DNA of 64,000 nucleotides from contig JAGEMR010000028.1 in assembly GCA_021030915.1 (NCBI GenBank), forward strand, positions 1-64,000. Reading direction: 5' to 3'. The notes beneath the pieces are model-generated. The model saw only the letters and a program-made list of their open reading frames with translations, was not told the DNA's origin and made no database searches. Position numbers and translations under genes: made by a program. This DNA comes from Astrothelium macrocarpum. Taxonomy: Eukaryota > Ascomycota > Dothideomycetes > Trypetheliales > Trypetheliaceae. Shown here piece by piece: positions 11,187-23,835 of the stretch (positions are counted from its first letter, which is position 1; every line of letters begins with the position of its first letter).

Positions 11187-12536
11187 ATCAACTTGTGACG
11201 CTGCGATGACTTTAGAAAAGGAAAAAGGTCAATGGGAAAAGCCTTGCGGATAGATACCAAGAGCTGCTACGATACAATGCCAGAAGATAGAAACTCTTAA
11301 TGACGAAAGACATAACCATGGTTCAATGGTAGGGTTTTGAAGGATTTAAAGGAAATTAATTATCATTACCAAGTTACGCCTCATCACCGATTGTGCCTCA
11401 ATTAAGATTATCAGCAATGTCGGAGCGGCCGAACTCCATAGCGGCTCGATGCGCGATTCTCATGGTATGAATACAGTATTGGATAATCAACGCGTGGGGG
11501 CGTGTATGAAAAAAGCATGGCGGATAAAATTCGAGAATTGGAGTTGAGACTAGCGCAACAGGAGACAGTCCCGGGCTCTAAGAAAATCTCCGTCGAACGG
11601 GCTGCTCAATAACCTTCAAAGCGGGTGTTCAGCCTTTCTCAAATTTTCTACCTTCGAAAGTCTTTGACAGGCTGGAGGTATGCCGAGTGACTGAGCGTTC
11701 TGCAGACTGACTCATCTGCTTTGTAAATGTCGAGACTCAGGATTCGGATAAATTTGTTATTTTCTGTGCCTCCCTTAGCGTGCTACATCTAGCTCCGAGG
11801 AAGTGTCAAAATCCTTCACATTATCAATTTCCTTTTCTGCAAGACGTACACAGAATTACCACAAGCTCGTGTGATTTATCATTATCTAAAAAAGGTAAGA
11901 TCAAGCAATTCATAGAACACATTTACCGGAGGACTGGACTTGGACAACGAAGCTCATCCTCCAAATAATTCCAATGGACTACTCGTTCTAGAGCATTTGC
12001 CGAGGCCCGGTTCTTGCTGGCTTTGACGATCATTCAAAGAGTATCGCAGGACGTACTCGAAAACCCTCAACTTGATAGTTTTAGTGCTCTTGAATACTGC
12101 TCAGCAATGTTACGATCATTCCTTGTACCAGAACAATACTCGAACGTACCAAAATATTGCTCAGCCAATAATTTGGTGCTATTTTGACTAGTTTGGGCAA
12201 AGGTGTTCAGATCTTTGCTGGAAATTTGACCAGGTGAACACAATGATGGTCAAATTGTGTGTTTCTTAGAACAAAGTGAATTGGCTTTCTGGAGTAAAAT
12301 TGTTTTTGCCCCGCCCCCACCTTCCGTTTCCAGCCTAACAAAAAATTGAGATACAAGCGTCATTTGACATGTAGGTACGCCCTACAGCTGCAATGTACGC
12401 CCTACGAAGTACATTGCTTGTATATATTTCGCTTTTACAGAATCTTTGACCTGGCCGGGACCTGTCCCTGGGCACGAAAAACTCCTCTCCGCGAATCTCT
12501 TCACTACTGTCGTGAAAAGCTAGACTATAGCCAGAC
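11187..12536. other. Intergenic, divergent promoter region
   Basis: Lies head to head between the secreted hydrolase (minus) and serine dehydratase (plus). Only short, unsupported open frames are present. A small GC-rich patch near 12305-12320 is not explained. Confidence 0.5.
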
Positions 12537-13709
12537 ATGGCTTCCCTAAAGAAGCCTTGGATAAGGACACCACTCATCGAGTCAGCAGCGTTGTCCAAGG
12601 CAGCAGGATGGTAGGTTCTAGCAAATCGCTTTACTGTTGAGCTCGATCCTCAACCCATTGGCCATATAAACTGAATAGTCAAAGCAGAATATTCCTTAAG
12701 CTCGAGAATCTCCAACCGTCCGGCTCATTCAAATCGAGGTAGTTTCGTAGTCTTGTCAACAATTGTGCTCGATGCTTAACTCCATGCGTACAGAGGCATT
12801 GGAAATTACATGCTCCGCCGCATACCTGATCCAGCATCGGAGTGCTCCTCAGCGTCGATTCATTTCTACTGCTCCTCTGGCGGTAACGCAGGCCTAGCAT
12901 GTGCCCGTGCAGCCCGATCTCTCTCATATCCCTGCACCATTGTTTGCCCCCTTTCTACAACCCCTCTAATGCTCGATAAGATTCGCGTCGCAGGAGCCAC
13001 CTCAGTTGTTCAGGAAGGCACGTCTTGGATAGACGCCGACACGTACATGCGAGAGACTCTCATGCCAGAGGCAGAGAAGAGAGGCGAGAGCGTGGCATAT
13101 GTGCATCCATTTGATCATGAAGACATTTGGGAGGGACATAGTTGGATGGTGGATGAGATCAATGACGACCTGAGTAAAATCGTGCTGGAAGAGCGAGGCG
13201 GAAAGATAGAACCTGATGTTATGGTATGTAGCGTTGGCGGCGGAGGTCTATTTAGCGGTCTTATGAGGGGAGTTGATAGACACGATTGGAAGAGCGTTCA
13301 GGTGATTGCACTGGAGACGCATGGAACGGACTCATTGAACCAAGCGTTGAAGAATGGGGAGTTGAAAGCACCAACTTTACCTGCCATAACGTCGAAGGCG
13401 ACTTGCCTGGGCGCAAGAACTGTGTGCCAGCAGGCTTTTGAGTGTGGACAGCGAAAGAATGTCAGAAGTGTTGTCTTAGACGACGCCGAGGCCGCGATGG
13501 GATGTTCGCGGTTGGCAGAGGAGGAACGATTGATGGTGGAACTTGCATGCGGGGTGAATGTCGCTATATCTTATGATGGTAGACTGGAGAAATACCTCGG
13601 CCGGAAAATGAAAAAGGACGACAAGGTTGTGGTTATCGTCTGTGGAGGAAGCAACATTACTGTGGAGGACCTTGCATTGTTCAAGCATGAAGACTCATGC
13701 AAGGAGTAG
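12537..13709 (+). CDS. L-serine/threonine dehydratase (PLP-dependent)
   Basis: Cytosolic PLP enzyme that deaminates L-serine (and often L-threonine) to pyruvate (or 2-oxobutyrate) and ammonia. Exons are 12537-12610, 12685-12738 and 12794-13709, giving 347 residues, typical for CHA1-like enzymes. The N-terminal PWIRTPLIES and KLENLQPSGSFKSRG (Schiff-base lysine at about residue 41) are split over the first three exons. They read perfectly only after splicing. Further landmarks are YCSSGGNAGLACA (substrate loop), a GGGGLFSGL phosphate-binding loop near residue 190, and the C-terminal CGGSNIT. All expected active-site elements are present. Confidence 0.92.
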
Positions 13710-13926
13710 TCCACGCCGCAAGATCCAAGTCCATTGAGTACTGCAAATGTCCCGAACGTAATCGATAACTAAATCAGTGCGGTTCTGATATAGGCCTTCG
13801 TAGCAAGGACCATTGAACAGTCGTAATAGACGCCAAAACTTGCACCAGGGTATTAGGATGTCATGCTTTTACTCGAACTCCAAGAAAACCTTTCCATCGC
13901 TGAAGAGCTCGATTTGTAATGTCAGG

Positions 13927-14901
13927 TCAAGCTGCGCTAGACGGTTGTTCCAGTAGAGCTTTCCTGTAATTCCAATAGTTGGCTCTTATAGGGTCGTAGT
14001 GCTTCGCAAGTAAATCCAATGCGGTTGCAGCATCTTCCTTCTTGTCCGCTTCTTGAGCATATATCTCAGCTAAGAGATCCAAGGCATGGCTGGATCGTAC
14101 GTCATTAGGCTGCTCGATTGACGCGAATTCGGACGCAAATTCTTTGAGTGAGGACATCGGATTTCCATTTCGCCGCACCACACCTTTCAGGTAGTTCCAA
14201 GGGCTTTGGTTCTGCGGTACAAGACGTATAGCTTTCTTCGCAAAATCAAGTTCTCGCTGAATGATATTGTCCGAGATTGTCGCATCATTCCTTCCAAAGA
14301 CGACGAACCAGCGATGATTCCATGCCGAATTATTCCTAATGTCATGCTTGAGTAAAACTTCCACATCTTCAATTTCCCCTTCGTCCCACAAACTAAATCT
14401 CCGAACGAGCCATTGTCGATAACTCCATACGTGATAATTCTTGGCATCCTTTTCGAACATGCGAGCAATAAACTCGGCTTCTCCCTCAGGTGAGTCTACA
14501 TGGTTCACAATGGCTTGTCGATGGTTCCAGATTTGATAATTCTTAAGATGTCGTAGCGCAGTCTCATTCAGCCAGTCAAGCTCTTGACGGAGATCAGCTT
14601 TGATGGCGAACAAGATCTCGGCTCTGTAAAGCCTAAGACTACATTAGCTCACATCGACTCTTCATCAGGCAAGTTGGCCATACCAAATAGTGTAGTGTGC
14701 TGGATTCATTTCAATGATGTCTTCGGTCAGGGTCAGGGCTCGTAGCGACATTTCGTTCCTCGCCATGATAGCTCGAAGATAGCCCATAGCTTCACTATAC
14801 TCCTCGCTATAGTGGATGGCCGCCAGAGGATTTGGACCTCCCTCATCTTGTGGAATTGGCTCGATATCCGCCCATTCTGGATCTTCAGAATATTGTCCCA
14901 T
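13927..14901 (-). CDS. RAM2: Protein farnesyltransferase / geranylgeranyltransferase type I alpha subunit
   Basis: Shared alpha subunit of farnesyltransferase and type I geranylgeranyltransferase, which lipidate CaaX proteins such as Ras, Rho and mating pheromone. Exons 14901-14684 and 14632-13927 give 307 residues. Splicing restores HYTIWLYRAEILFA, a highly conserved segment. The protein shows the PPTA helical-repeat signature five times: YQIWNHRQ, YHVWSYRQ, SAWNHRW, SPWNYLK and NYWNYRK. The start MGQYSEDPEWADIEPIPQD matches the usual short N-terminus. It is convergent with the serine dehydratase, about 220 bp away. Confidence 0.9.
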
Positions 14902-17900
14902 TTTTGCTCTTTCGCGTATGAAGTTGATTGAGAATATGCGACGCAGCAGCTCCGTGTCGCATTCCGAGAAGTTCGGCGTTGGTTGAAGACAACAAAGGGT
15001 CCAAGCTTCTTCCAACAACAATGATATTTTCCTTGATATTGTTCATCTATTGATGACCGCGAAAGCAGGCACGACGCTGGCATGTATCAAGTAAGTAGCA
15101 TATGATGCCTCTATCTCGTATCTCATCCTGGTTGTCCCAGCTTGTAGTCTATTAAACTTTAGGGGAGTCTATGCCTGGATGAACATAGTACGTAACATTA
15201 CACTCGTAGTATTTGCCTTTCTGTCCAACCATATCATTATTAAGGAGAGGATTTAGCCAGTGATTTAAAATGCATGCCCGGACTTCACGCTACTAAATGT
15301 TGAAATACTTGGAAAATCCCAAGCGCTCCGAAATTTCCGAATTTCCCGATTAAGTCATGATTGAGCACTAACTTGGATTAAAGAGCTTCAAGCAATACTG
15401 TCGATCAATTCAGCTTTCCCGAACTTTGATAGGCGTAGATCGTTGAAGCTAGTTGTGGGAATACTATAGAGGTATCAACGAATGGTGAACCTGTATGGTT
15501 TCTAGACTGATGACTTTGTCGTCACATCAGTTCCCAACTTGCGATTAGTCCGCATTCAAGCGATTCCAGCTTACTCATTATTGCTTGACATAGCAAAGAT
15601 GGTGAAAATTGATTGAACAACTACGTCGACGATTTTGGGGTGGCCTCATAGTTCTGACGAAGCTTCGCCCCCCACAGCAGCAGTATCGCTTGATCATAAT
15701 ATCGAACGGTTGCTATAATTGAACGACACAGAATCAATGAATATTTCCCGGTACTCTAGTTCGCTTAGCACTTTGTGAATATCAAGCACCTTAGCCCTGG
15801 AGAGGAAGTTCTTCCGAACTGTTTGAGGCGAATTTTGAGGCGGGTCTAGATCGTCAGACTTTGAGCCACAGTGGGCAACGCCACACCTAGATTCAAAGCC
15901 GAAGCGTCAGGGTTTGTCTGCTCCCATGTTCACCGAAATCCCAATTTCCCACACCTCAAGCCATCCGGTCTCCGTGGATGTGTGCGGTGAGGCCGTGGCA
16001 CATTGTCGTATACCTAAAACCAGTCAGCGGCCTGCGCCACAGCCGTCGAAGGCAAAACCGTAAGTGAGTCGTCGTTGTCCAAGGGAAGATCGACGACCAG
16101 GGCCAAGAGAAGATCATCCTGCTATTTTTACAACGCCGATCTACAGTGGCCATTATGACGGGTATGTTAGCTCTCCCGTCAACATGGGATTTGGGCTACT
16201 GTGCAGACCAGTGTTTCGTAGAAGAGGATGCATTGATGATGTACGCCAAGTTGACATTCCGGAGAAAATTTTAATCGTGGTAGTGATGTCAGGAATGTCC
16301 TAAACTGGTCTAGGCTTGAACCACTACTGGAGTACGTAGCCTCAACGGCGTTCCCAATTTCGAGTTTAAAATCGATAACAAAGTCCACATAACTTCTCCA
16401 TCATTGGCTGAGCCGTGCTCGAATTCCGTGAGTGGATCGGCAGTTGTGGCGTGATGCCTGTGGCGCTCTAGACCGTTGGTCGCCTTGAACCCTGATCGAC
16501 TCAACTTGCGGCTGTCTAGCGACGTTAGGTACTCCTTTACTTCGCCCGGGCTCGACTCCCGTTTCCGCGTACTTGAAAGACTCAAAACGGCACCTGCAGA
16601 TCTCTCTGCCGCTTCACAGCAGTGGCAACTGGGCTTCGTCATCATGACAATGTGGCAGTGAAGTCCAAGGTGTGACTTACGAAGCCAATGGTTCGGCAAT
16701 GTTTACGGAGTATTACCAGGGTACACCATGCCCTCTCTGACTGCTCATACCCTGGGTTTCGGTCCCTATGAAGTAATAGCTGGAAACTGGTCCAGAACGG
16801 TGAGTCGGCACCCACATAATGGGCACGCTGACCTGGGCATAAATTTATCGGCCTCATTTTTTAGCAGCGTTGAAACCGCCGCCAGACCAGGCCTGCGTCC
16901 CCCTGCTGCGTTCAGTGTGGTACCCTGTGAAGGAGCCAAATAGCCTATGCAGGTGAACGGAGCGCAAGACGGAGCCCTATCGCGTTACTTCATGATTGTA
17001 GACGTTGGACTCGAGAGAAAAGTCTGTGCTTTTCTTTTTAACATTTGTGTGCGGCTTCAGATTGGCTCCAGCGTTTATGGGCATTTCAGCAGTTACCCTG
17101 CAATCATGCACCTACCGTAGGGCATATTTGACTCAAGAGCCCATTATATCGCGTGGGCTGTGAATTGGCCGCGTGTTCCTCCTGAATTCTATTTCTTTTT
17201 GATCATGTTGCAATGTTCCATTGTACACTTGTCTATTTATTGCTGAAGGTTCTTTGCATAAAGAATTACCCGTAGTCCTGCACGCGACTTTGCTCTGGAC
17301 CCGGCAGCGCCTACATCCCTATCATCAATTCCCTTGTAAAAAATTTAGTATTCCGTTTCCGTCCGGCGCCCTGAAGCTCGAAGCTTCATGCATCATTCTA
17401 TTCGCCACACGATCTGACACAGCCACCTATAGATCGACAACATACCCATACAATTCCGATAGTAGACTCACTTATCCTCGAAAGTATGGTTCTCGAATTC
17501 GCCTCCGAAATATTCGCTTTGTTTCTGATGTTTCTTTTCTGATAGCCATCAATGACTCGCTTCGGCACGGCATAGATTGCCACGTTCAAGACCCACCGGA
17601 AACCGCCACCCGGTACCCAACTGATTGTGGAGTGAGAGGCGGCTAAAGCACTGCAGGTCGCGAACGTATGACCGAACATTCTTCTACGTTGCTAATTCAG
17701 TTTCTAGGGTGCTTAGTCGTGCCATAGCTCCCTTCTTACTTGTTTCAGGTCCGTTCTTTTATTTAGCGTGCATATCCTAAAAGATATTGCCATCCTCTAG
17801 AACGCCCAACTCAGACCATTACTGGTCAGCGAGCTCATTCTAACTCGCTCAAGCTTCATTAAGCTCTGCCCCGTGCTTTCCAACTTTCCATTCAAGTCCA

Positions 17901-18273
17901 TTCTCCGACTTCCCGCTCCGAACAAGTTGTCAATTTTGGTTCCCTGTGAACTGATCAGACGAAAGTCATTACCTTTCCAAGATATCTTGCTTTCGGAATT
18001 CGTTCGAACCGCTCGCGGTCTTATTGTGATTGGCAATTGTTCTTCAGCCGCCTTCCTATTATCATCTTTCTGGGACTCCTGACCGTTTCAAACATTGCCA
18101 CAAGGGCCTTATTCCTGAGTATACATTCCAAAGAACTTCCTGGAAGGTAAGATTCTTACTAGTTCGTGCTGTATTGTGATGACTGTCTTGCAATTGGCTG
18201 TTGACAATGGGCTGACATGGCAGTTTTTTGGGTCCAGCAGTGGATTGCACTTCCTATCATTGTGGAAGAACCA
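14902..18273. other. Long gene-poor stretch
   Basis: About 3.4 kb without a supported gene. Open frames around 16060-16940 and 17220-17680 are short, lack splice-linked partners and resemble nothing known. The right end is probably the 5' leader of the YTH gene: a good donor (GGAAG|GTAAGATT, about 18147), a CTGAC branch site and a CAG acceptor near 18237-18240 suggest a leader intron ending about 35 bp before its ATG. Confidence 0.5.
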
Positions 18274-20372
18274 ATGGGCGACACGGGGGACGCTGGCCGT
18301 CCCTTACAAGATCAGTTGCGGCAGGAACAATTCGGCGACCCAAACTCCTCATTCTCAGGCGGCTATCCTGATCCATCGCAACTATTGTCTGGTTCTAAAG
18401 CTGGAGAATTTTCGCAGGCTAGCAATCAACCGTTTCTCTCACAGTACAGCTCTATTCCTCAAATACAACAGACGCCTCAAGATCCACGGTCTACCCACCA
18501 ACATGGTACACGACCGTTCAACTATAATTCTAGGCACGACTCGTCTCTCAATATGGCGTCGATGGCAGAAGCATTACCCGAGTATTCGACTAATCCGTCG
18601 CATCAAGGGATACAGCAGCGACCTTCACAATTGGGTCAGCCAGCGCTATCCGGCGCATCCACTTCTGCATTGGTCTACCAACTCCAACAGATCTCCCAGT
18701 ATCCAGGGCAATCAGGTCCAGCGTATCCTGGCCAGTTAGGAATTAACACAGCTTATCCGACGAATCCTTACCCGAATATGTACTCTCAACGTTCTGCTGG
18801 CCCCAGTCCAACTCAGCAGTCGTATCCCCCAGTTTCGCCTCAAAATCAGCAATTCTTTTATTATCCAAACCAGTATGGACAAAACACAGCATCACCGGCG
18901 TTTATGGGGCATCCAGGGCAAATGAACAGTCCATATGACAGGGCTTTTGGCGCTACGCAAGTAGCAAGCGCTGGTCAGCAGCATCCGTACATGTTTCAGC
19001 AACAAGCGCGTGTTGGTCCAGCCAGCGGCATTACGAGCCCCGGTTCTCAAATCGGAATTTCAGGGTCGAGTGGTATGTATGCAGATTTCAAATGTAGTTT
19101 AAGCTGCTAACTGAAAATAAAGTAGGATTAAGCCGACAAATTTCAGATTCCAGTCTTCCTACAGCAGTACCACGTGGACCTCCTAGGAAGCCAAAGCAGT
19201 CTGGACATGCTCTTTGGGTTGGAAATCTGCCCCCAGGAACAACAGTACTGGATTTGAAGGATCATTTCTCACGCGACGCGACGGAAGACATCGAGAGTTT
19301 GTTTCTCATATCGAAGAGCAATTGTGCTTTCGTCAATTATCGGACGGAAACTTCCTGTATTGCAGCGATGCATCGATTTCATGACTCTCGATTCAACGGC
19401 GTTCGCCTTGTCTGTCGACTTCGCAGGACGTCTGCACCCGCTTCCGGTGTTCCAACAGGACCAGCCGCAATGACAGGTGCTGCTTCTTCTGGAGCGACCA
19501 CGAGTCCAACCAAGGTCCAAACTGACCAAATGAGCGATCACGATGAAGCAGAAATTGAGCAAATACCGACAGACTCTGGTAAAATAGAAGTCGGGCCAAC
19601 AGCAAGAATACCAGAGAAATTCTTTGTCGTAAAAAGTCTGACCTTGCAAGATTTGGAAGCTAGCGTACGAAATGGAATTTGGGCTACTCAGGCTCACAAC
19701 GAGGATGTGCTAAACAAGGCGTTCGAGGTATGTTTAACAGGCAGATGCAATACATGCGCTTTCAAGATATGTTTCTAACGGCTTCAGGCGGCTGATAATG
19801 TATATCTAATCTTTTCTGCGAACAAATCGGGAGAGTATTTTGGATACGCTCGCATGACCTCTCCGATCAGTGGAGATGCATCCCAGTACATTGGATCGCT
19901 TCCCTTGTCAGATGAACATGACACCTCCACTGTGCCAAAATCAATTCCTACTCCAGCCACTACTCATGCGCCGAGGGGCCATGTCATTGACGACTCCGCA
20001 CGAGGCACAATTTTCTGGGAAGCTGATCGCTCGGATGACGAGGACGATCCTGATGAAACGGATGCTGAGGAAGTTGATGAGAATCAGCCCACGAAGCGCG
20101 GCTCTGTTAGCTCCAGCAAGGAAAGTCCTCAGGACTGGGGAAAGCCGTTCAAGCTGGAGTGGATTTCCACGCAGAGATTACCTTTCTATCGAACGCGTGG
20201 GCTACGCAATCCCTGGAACGCAAACCGTGAGGTCAAGATTGCTAGAGACGGAACTGAACTCGAGCCCAACGTAGGAAGACGCCTCGTACAAATGTTCCAA
20301 AGGATGGGTCCTTCTCCACAAGGCGCATCTCAGATGCCTGTAGGAATCCAACCATCCATGAGACCATACTAA
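18274..20372 (+). CDS. YTH-domain RNA-binding protein with upstream RRM (m6A reader-like)
   Basis: Exons 18274-19072, 19126-19727 and 19788-20372 give 661 residues. Residues 1 to about 265 are low-complexity, rich in Gln, Pro, Ser and Tyr. An RRM follows at about 293-365 (HALWVGNLPP as RNP2-like, NCAFVNYRT as RNP1-like). A YTH domain spans about 431-640: KFFVVKSLTLQDLEASVRNGIWAT, VYLIFSANKSGEYFGYARM, then FKLEWIST and LPFYRTRGLRNPWN. Tryptophans at the IWAT and LEWI positions match two aromatic-cage residues that hold N6-methyladenosine. The domain is interrupted by an insert of about 100 residues with a strongly acidic DEDDPDETDAEE run. The RRM-plus-YTH architecture is known in some fungi. 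It likely acts on meiotic or developmental mRNA fate. Confidence 0.9.
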
Positions 20373-21371
20373 CAAGGTGCTTGCTTTCGATATTCGATCG
20401 GTTTGGAAAATTCCAGCGAACAAGTCTACTCGTGCTGGATAGATATCTTCTTCGTTTGTTCAGAAGCGTCCTCGAATCTGAAGCGTGGCTGAAAAAACAA
20501 GAAAAAAATCTCAACGTCTTTTGGGCAGCTATCAGCTCATTGAGGGCAATTCTCTAAGTCTGCTGGCTCAGGCTGCCAACCAATTTAATCTATCTTTTCT
20601 CTCTCACGAAGCAACGATTACGACGGTTAATGCTCTTTTTTTCTTCTATCTAAGAGCTCGATGTACTTGTATCATTTGTCATCAGGTCTCTATTTTTTCA
20701 TTAGGAAGGACATTGCATGGCCCGGAAGACTTTGAAGAAACCCAGTCAACAGGATCAATAGAAAGTGGCATGTCTCCAATCAATGCATTTACAGGCTTAA
20801 GGCGATATTGCAATTCAGTGTACAATAATTCAGAGCGTATCATTTTCGGTCATCTGTTTCTGTGTTGCGACTGTAATGGCTAGTTTAGAGTTGTGGCAAG
20901 CGAGATCGCATCGCGTTTAATGAGTCAATTTCCAAATCAATTCTATCACACCATCACGATAATTCGAGCCATGTCCATGGTTCTTGTGTAACGAAAACCT
21001 ACCAAAGAACGAATCAAGGCCCCTATCTCCTCAACTTAGAGATTGGTACGTTTGCCACCTTTGTCAAAGCGTCAGTCTTCGCAGCACCATAAAACAAGAT
21101 TTCCCGTACAGATCTATCCACAATAGGCATCTTACTACGATTGTGCCTTGCCATCGGACTTTGACTTAGTGAGAACCAATCATGAGCAAAAAAGCCTCTC
21201 AGTAAAAGACTCAGCTGTGGCTTTCCTGCAAGTAATGCTCAAAAGCAATTATCGGGTGATCGGGAAACCCTTGCACAAGCAATGTGCTGATCCGGTGAAG
21301 CTCTCCGATGCGACCAGTCATAGGGAGTGTACTAAAGCAATGTAACGTTCCCCCACGCGCAGTCAGCTTTG
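20373..21371. other. Intergenic between convergent genes
   Basis: Contains the 3' regions of the YTH gene (plus) and the coiled-coil gene (minus). Open frames here (for example 20485-20883) look like chance frames in a 3' UTR. Confidence 0.5.
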
Positions 21372-22133
21372 CTATTCCAGTTCTTCAACTCGACCTTTGA
21401 GCACGATCTTGAATTGCTGCGCGATCTCGGCACGCGCTTTATCAACAGTCTGCAGACTCATCACAATTCTGGCCTCAATATCTCGCTTCTGTTGAAGCAG
21501 TTTCACTAACTCTTCGACTTGAGCCTTGCGAATAGCGCTTCTATAGTTTAGGTTAGCTTCGAGAACGATGCTGTATCCACGGGAAGTTTCGCGTGCGAAG
21601 AGATACGGTCTTACACTTTGGACACATACTCCTCATGAGCCACGTTGATCTGCGTGCGAATCTCTTTCCCTCTGTCGGAGTGCTGCAGCATCAACATGGA
21701 TCGCTTTTTCTCACGGCGTGATTTTGCCTGAGCCAGTTAGCATACAACATTATGCTTTCCGCTTACACTTTTCGTCAAGTAGGAAGGTGGGCGAAGCGTA
21801 ATATGATAGCTATCCATTCAGAGCGCAAGATAGAAGGGTCAGCGACCAATACCCTTGAAAGTTTTGAAAACTGAATCCAACCGATATGACCTGAGAGCCC
21901 ACAGCCCCGCTCGTTTTGATGACAACGGCCCGCATAAGATAGCCATGCAATAGGTGAGCCAGAGTGAGACTTACAACATCAGACATTTGCTGCATAAGCT
22001 GTACTACATCTACATCGCCGTGTGAGGCTTGTGGATCTTGAAGGGCATCACTGGCGTCGTAATTTTTTTGCGCAGAAGAGGGAGGCGTATGCCTAGCAGA
22101 CTTGACCGGCTCCTTTCCTTTTTTCGTCGGCAT
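21372..22133 (-). CDS. Small coiled-coil protein of unknown function
   Basis: The two last exons are well supported: 21727-21615 and 21540-21372, with GTAAGA donor and GCTAAC branch. They encode about 94 residues, largely helical, charged and coiled-coil-like (VEELVKLLQQKRDIEARIVMSL). The N-terminus is uncertain. Model A uses exon 22133-21975, beginning MPTKKGKEPVKSARHTPP and ending at a GTAAGT donor in matching phase, to give 146 residues. Model B starts at the ATG near 21816 (MDSYHITLRPPSYLTKS), whose GTAAGC donor also joins in frame, to give about 111 residues. I favour A because the upstream exon has a good basic, disordered N-terminus and sits next to a compact divergent promoter. I do not recognise the family. 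Confidence 0.6.
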
Positions 22134-22351
22134 TGTTCAGCTTGCTCACTTATTCCTCTCCACAATAACGATGATGTTGGGCCTCCTGGCACGAGTTTAG
22201 GAACGTGATTGGGCGAGGTTGAATCTAAGCTTGCACCCGGCCCGAGCGTGCCTATCTCGGCATCGGCGAATCATCTCTCCGCAAACTACATTTTGACCCT
22301 TCCACATGCCTTGTTCACAGTTCCGCGACAAGAGCACGGATATCACATACC
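22134..22351. promoter_or_regulatory. Compact divergent promoter
   Basis: Only 218 bp separate the ATG of the coiled-coil gene (minus, model A) from the ATG of the PINX1-like gene (plus). Both promoters must share this interval, so the two genes may be co-regulated. No specific operator motif was recognised. Confidence 0.5.
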
Positions 22352-23464
22352 ATGAGTCTTTCCGCGCCAAAGAAGTATTGCATTCTGAGAACCTTGGTAT
22401 CCAGACACACTGACCGTTTTCTAGGCGCACCAGAATTTCCGAAGACCCCAACAATCTTGCTTGGTCTCGCTGCACCACGCGCTATGGCCATCGTATCCTC
22501 GAAGCTCAGGGCTGGACGCCTGGTCATCATCTCGACGTGACCAAGGCGCCACGATCATCTGAGTATTCATCCGCTAATGCAGGACGGCTCCGCTTGGCTC
22601 TTGACGACAACAATGCGGGACTTGGTGCTGGTCGAGGTAGGGAGCAAGCAGAAACGTACGGACTGAGTGGATTTCAGGGCATTCTGGGCCGTCTGAATGG
22701 TAAAAGTGATGGAGAAGTGAAGAAGGAGGCAAACACACGAAGAGATGTTCAATTGAGATTATATACAGGGCAGAGATATGGATTCCTAAACTTTGTAAGC
22801 GGAGGGTTACTGGTGGGTGATACAATCAGGCCCAAGGAGAGGAAAGGCGAAAATTGTGATTTGGCGAAAGCGAAACAAAACCTTACCGAGACTGCTCCCA
22901 AGCTTACCAAAAGTTCGAGTAAAAGAAAGCGCGATGTCGAAAAAGCAGTCAATCCTACAAAAACGGAAAAACGGGTAATCAAATCCGAGAAGGCAGAGGT
23001 ACGCGTTTTACACGGAGATGAAGAAAATGCTGGTGCAGACCCAAATGAGTCCAGTATGGTCGAAGATGTCAAACTTCAGTTCGAGAGGACTAAGACTAAG
23101 GAAGAAAGACGAGCCTTGAAGGAAGCCAAACAGGCGGAGAAGGCCAAAAGGCGTCAAAGGAGAGCCGAGAAAGAGGTTCGAAGAAAAGAAAGACTGGAGC
23201 GTAAGCTCAAAAAGCAGGCACAAAAAGAGGCCAAGACGATTCGAAAACGACAGAATCCAAAGACACTTCCAACACCGTCTAACGATGTACTTCTCGATAT
23301 GTCAGAAGTTTCGATGCAGCGTGGACAAGCTGTACGGCGACGGTACATTCAGCAGAAGAGATTGGCCTCCTCAAATATACAGGCATTGAACGAAGTAAGT
23401 CTTCCATTTGAGATTCTTCAAAGGCATTTCTAAGAAGATTTAGATTTTTATGATCAAAGCATAG
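22352..23464 (+). CDS. PXR1: PINX1/Gno1-like G-patch protein (pre-rRNA processing, telomerase inhibitor)
   Basis: Nucleolar G-patch cofactor of the DEAH helicase Prp43, needed for rRNA and snoRNA maturation; PINX1 orthologues also bind telomerase. Exons 22352-22374 (23 nt), 22425-23394 and 23444-23464 (21 nt) give 337 residues. Splicing yields the hallmark start MSLSAPKKRTRISEDPNNLA, then WSR, then the G-patch core YGHRILEAQGWTPG and GLGAGRG. GFQGILGRLNGKSD, typical of the family, comes next. The middle and end are a long Lys/Arg/Glu-rich coiled region (nucleolar targeting). The tiny last exon restores the conserved C-terminus ALNEIFMIKA. In LEAQGWTPGHHL one would usually see a glycine after PG..FL; the sequence here is slightly divergent. 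Confidence 0.93.
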
Positions 23465-23835
23465 GTGGTTTCTGCAAGAATATGCTTCATCTAGACGTAG
23501 GTTTTGGTAGACCTGTTGAGCCTTTCCATCACATTGAATGCTCTTAGTTTAGATACCCATTAGATAGATGTTTCAATTTCAGAAATATGTTACACGAGCA
23601 TAAATACAATATCATCTCTCAGCCAATGAGTATAGCAGCGAGGGCAAGGTCATGGTTTCAAAAATCAATACGCAGGGATAGATGCATTTTGGTTCGAGTG
23701 TGATTGGTCATATTCCCTTATCGATAGGGCTGGCGCGCATCCCGCGTAGCCTTTCCGAAACAGTGCTCCATCCCTCTTACACTCAACATGTCGAGGTCCA
23801 CGATCGGCTGACTGCAAACCACCTCTTTCTTGGCC
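23465..23835. other. Intergenic
   Basis: A 371-bp spacer between the PINX1-like gene and the SNF2 gene, same strand. It should hold the terminator of the first and promoter of the second. Nothing else seen. Confidence 0.5.

Noticed and set aside
16064..16943. Cluster of open frames in the gene-poor stretch
   Set aside because: Several frames overlap on both strands. None has consistent codon use, splice-linked partners or recognisable motifs.
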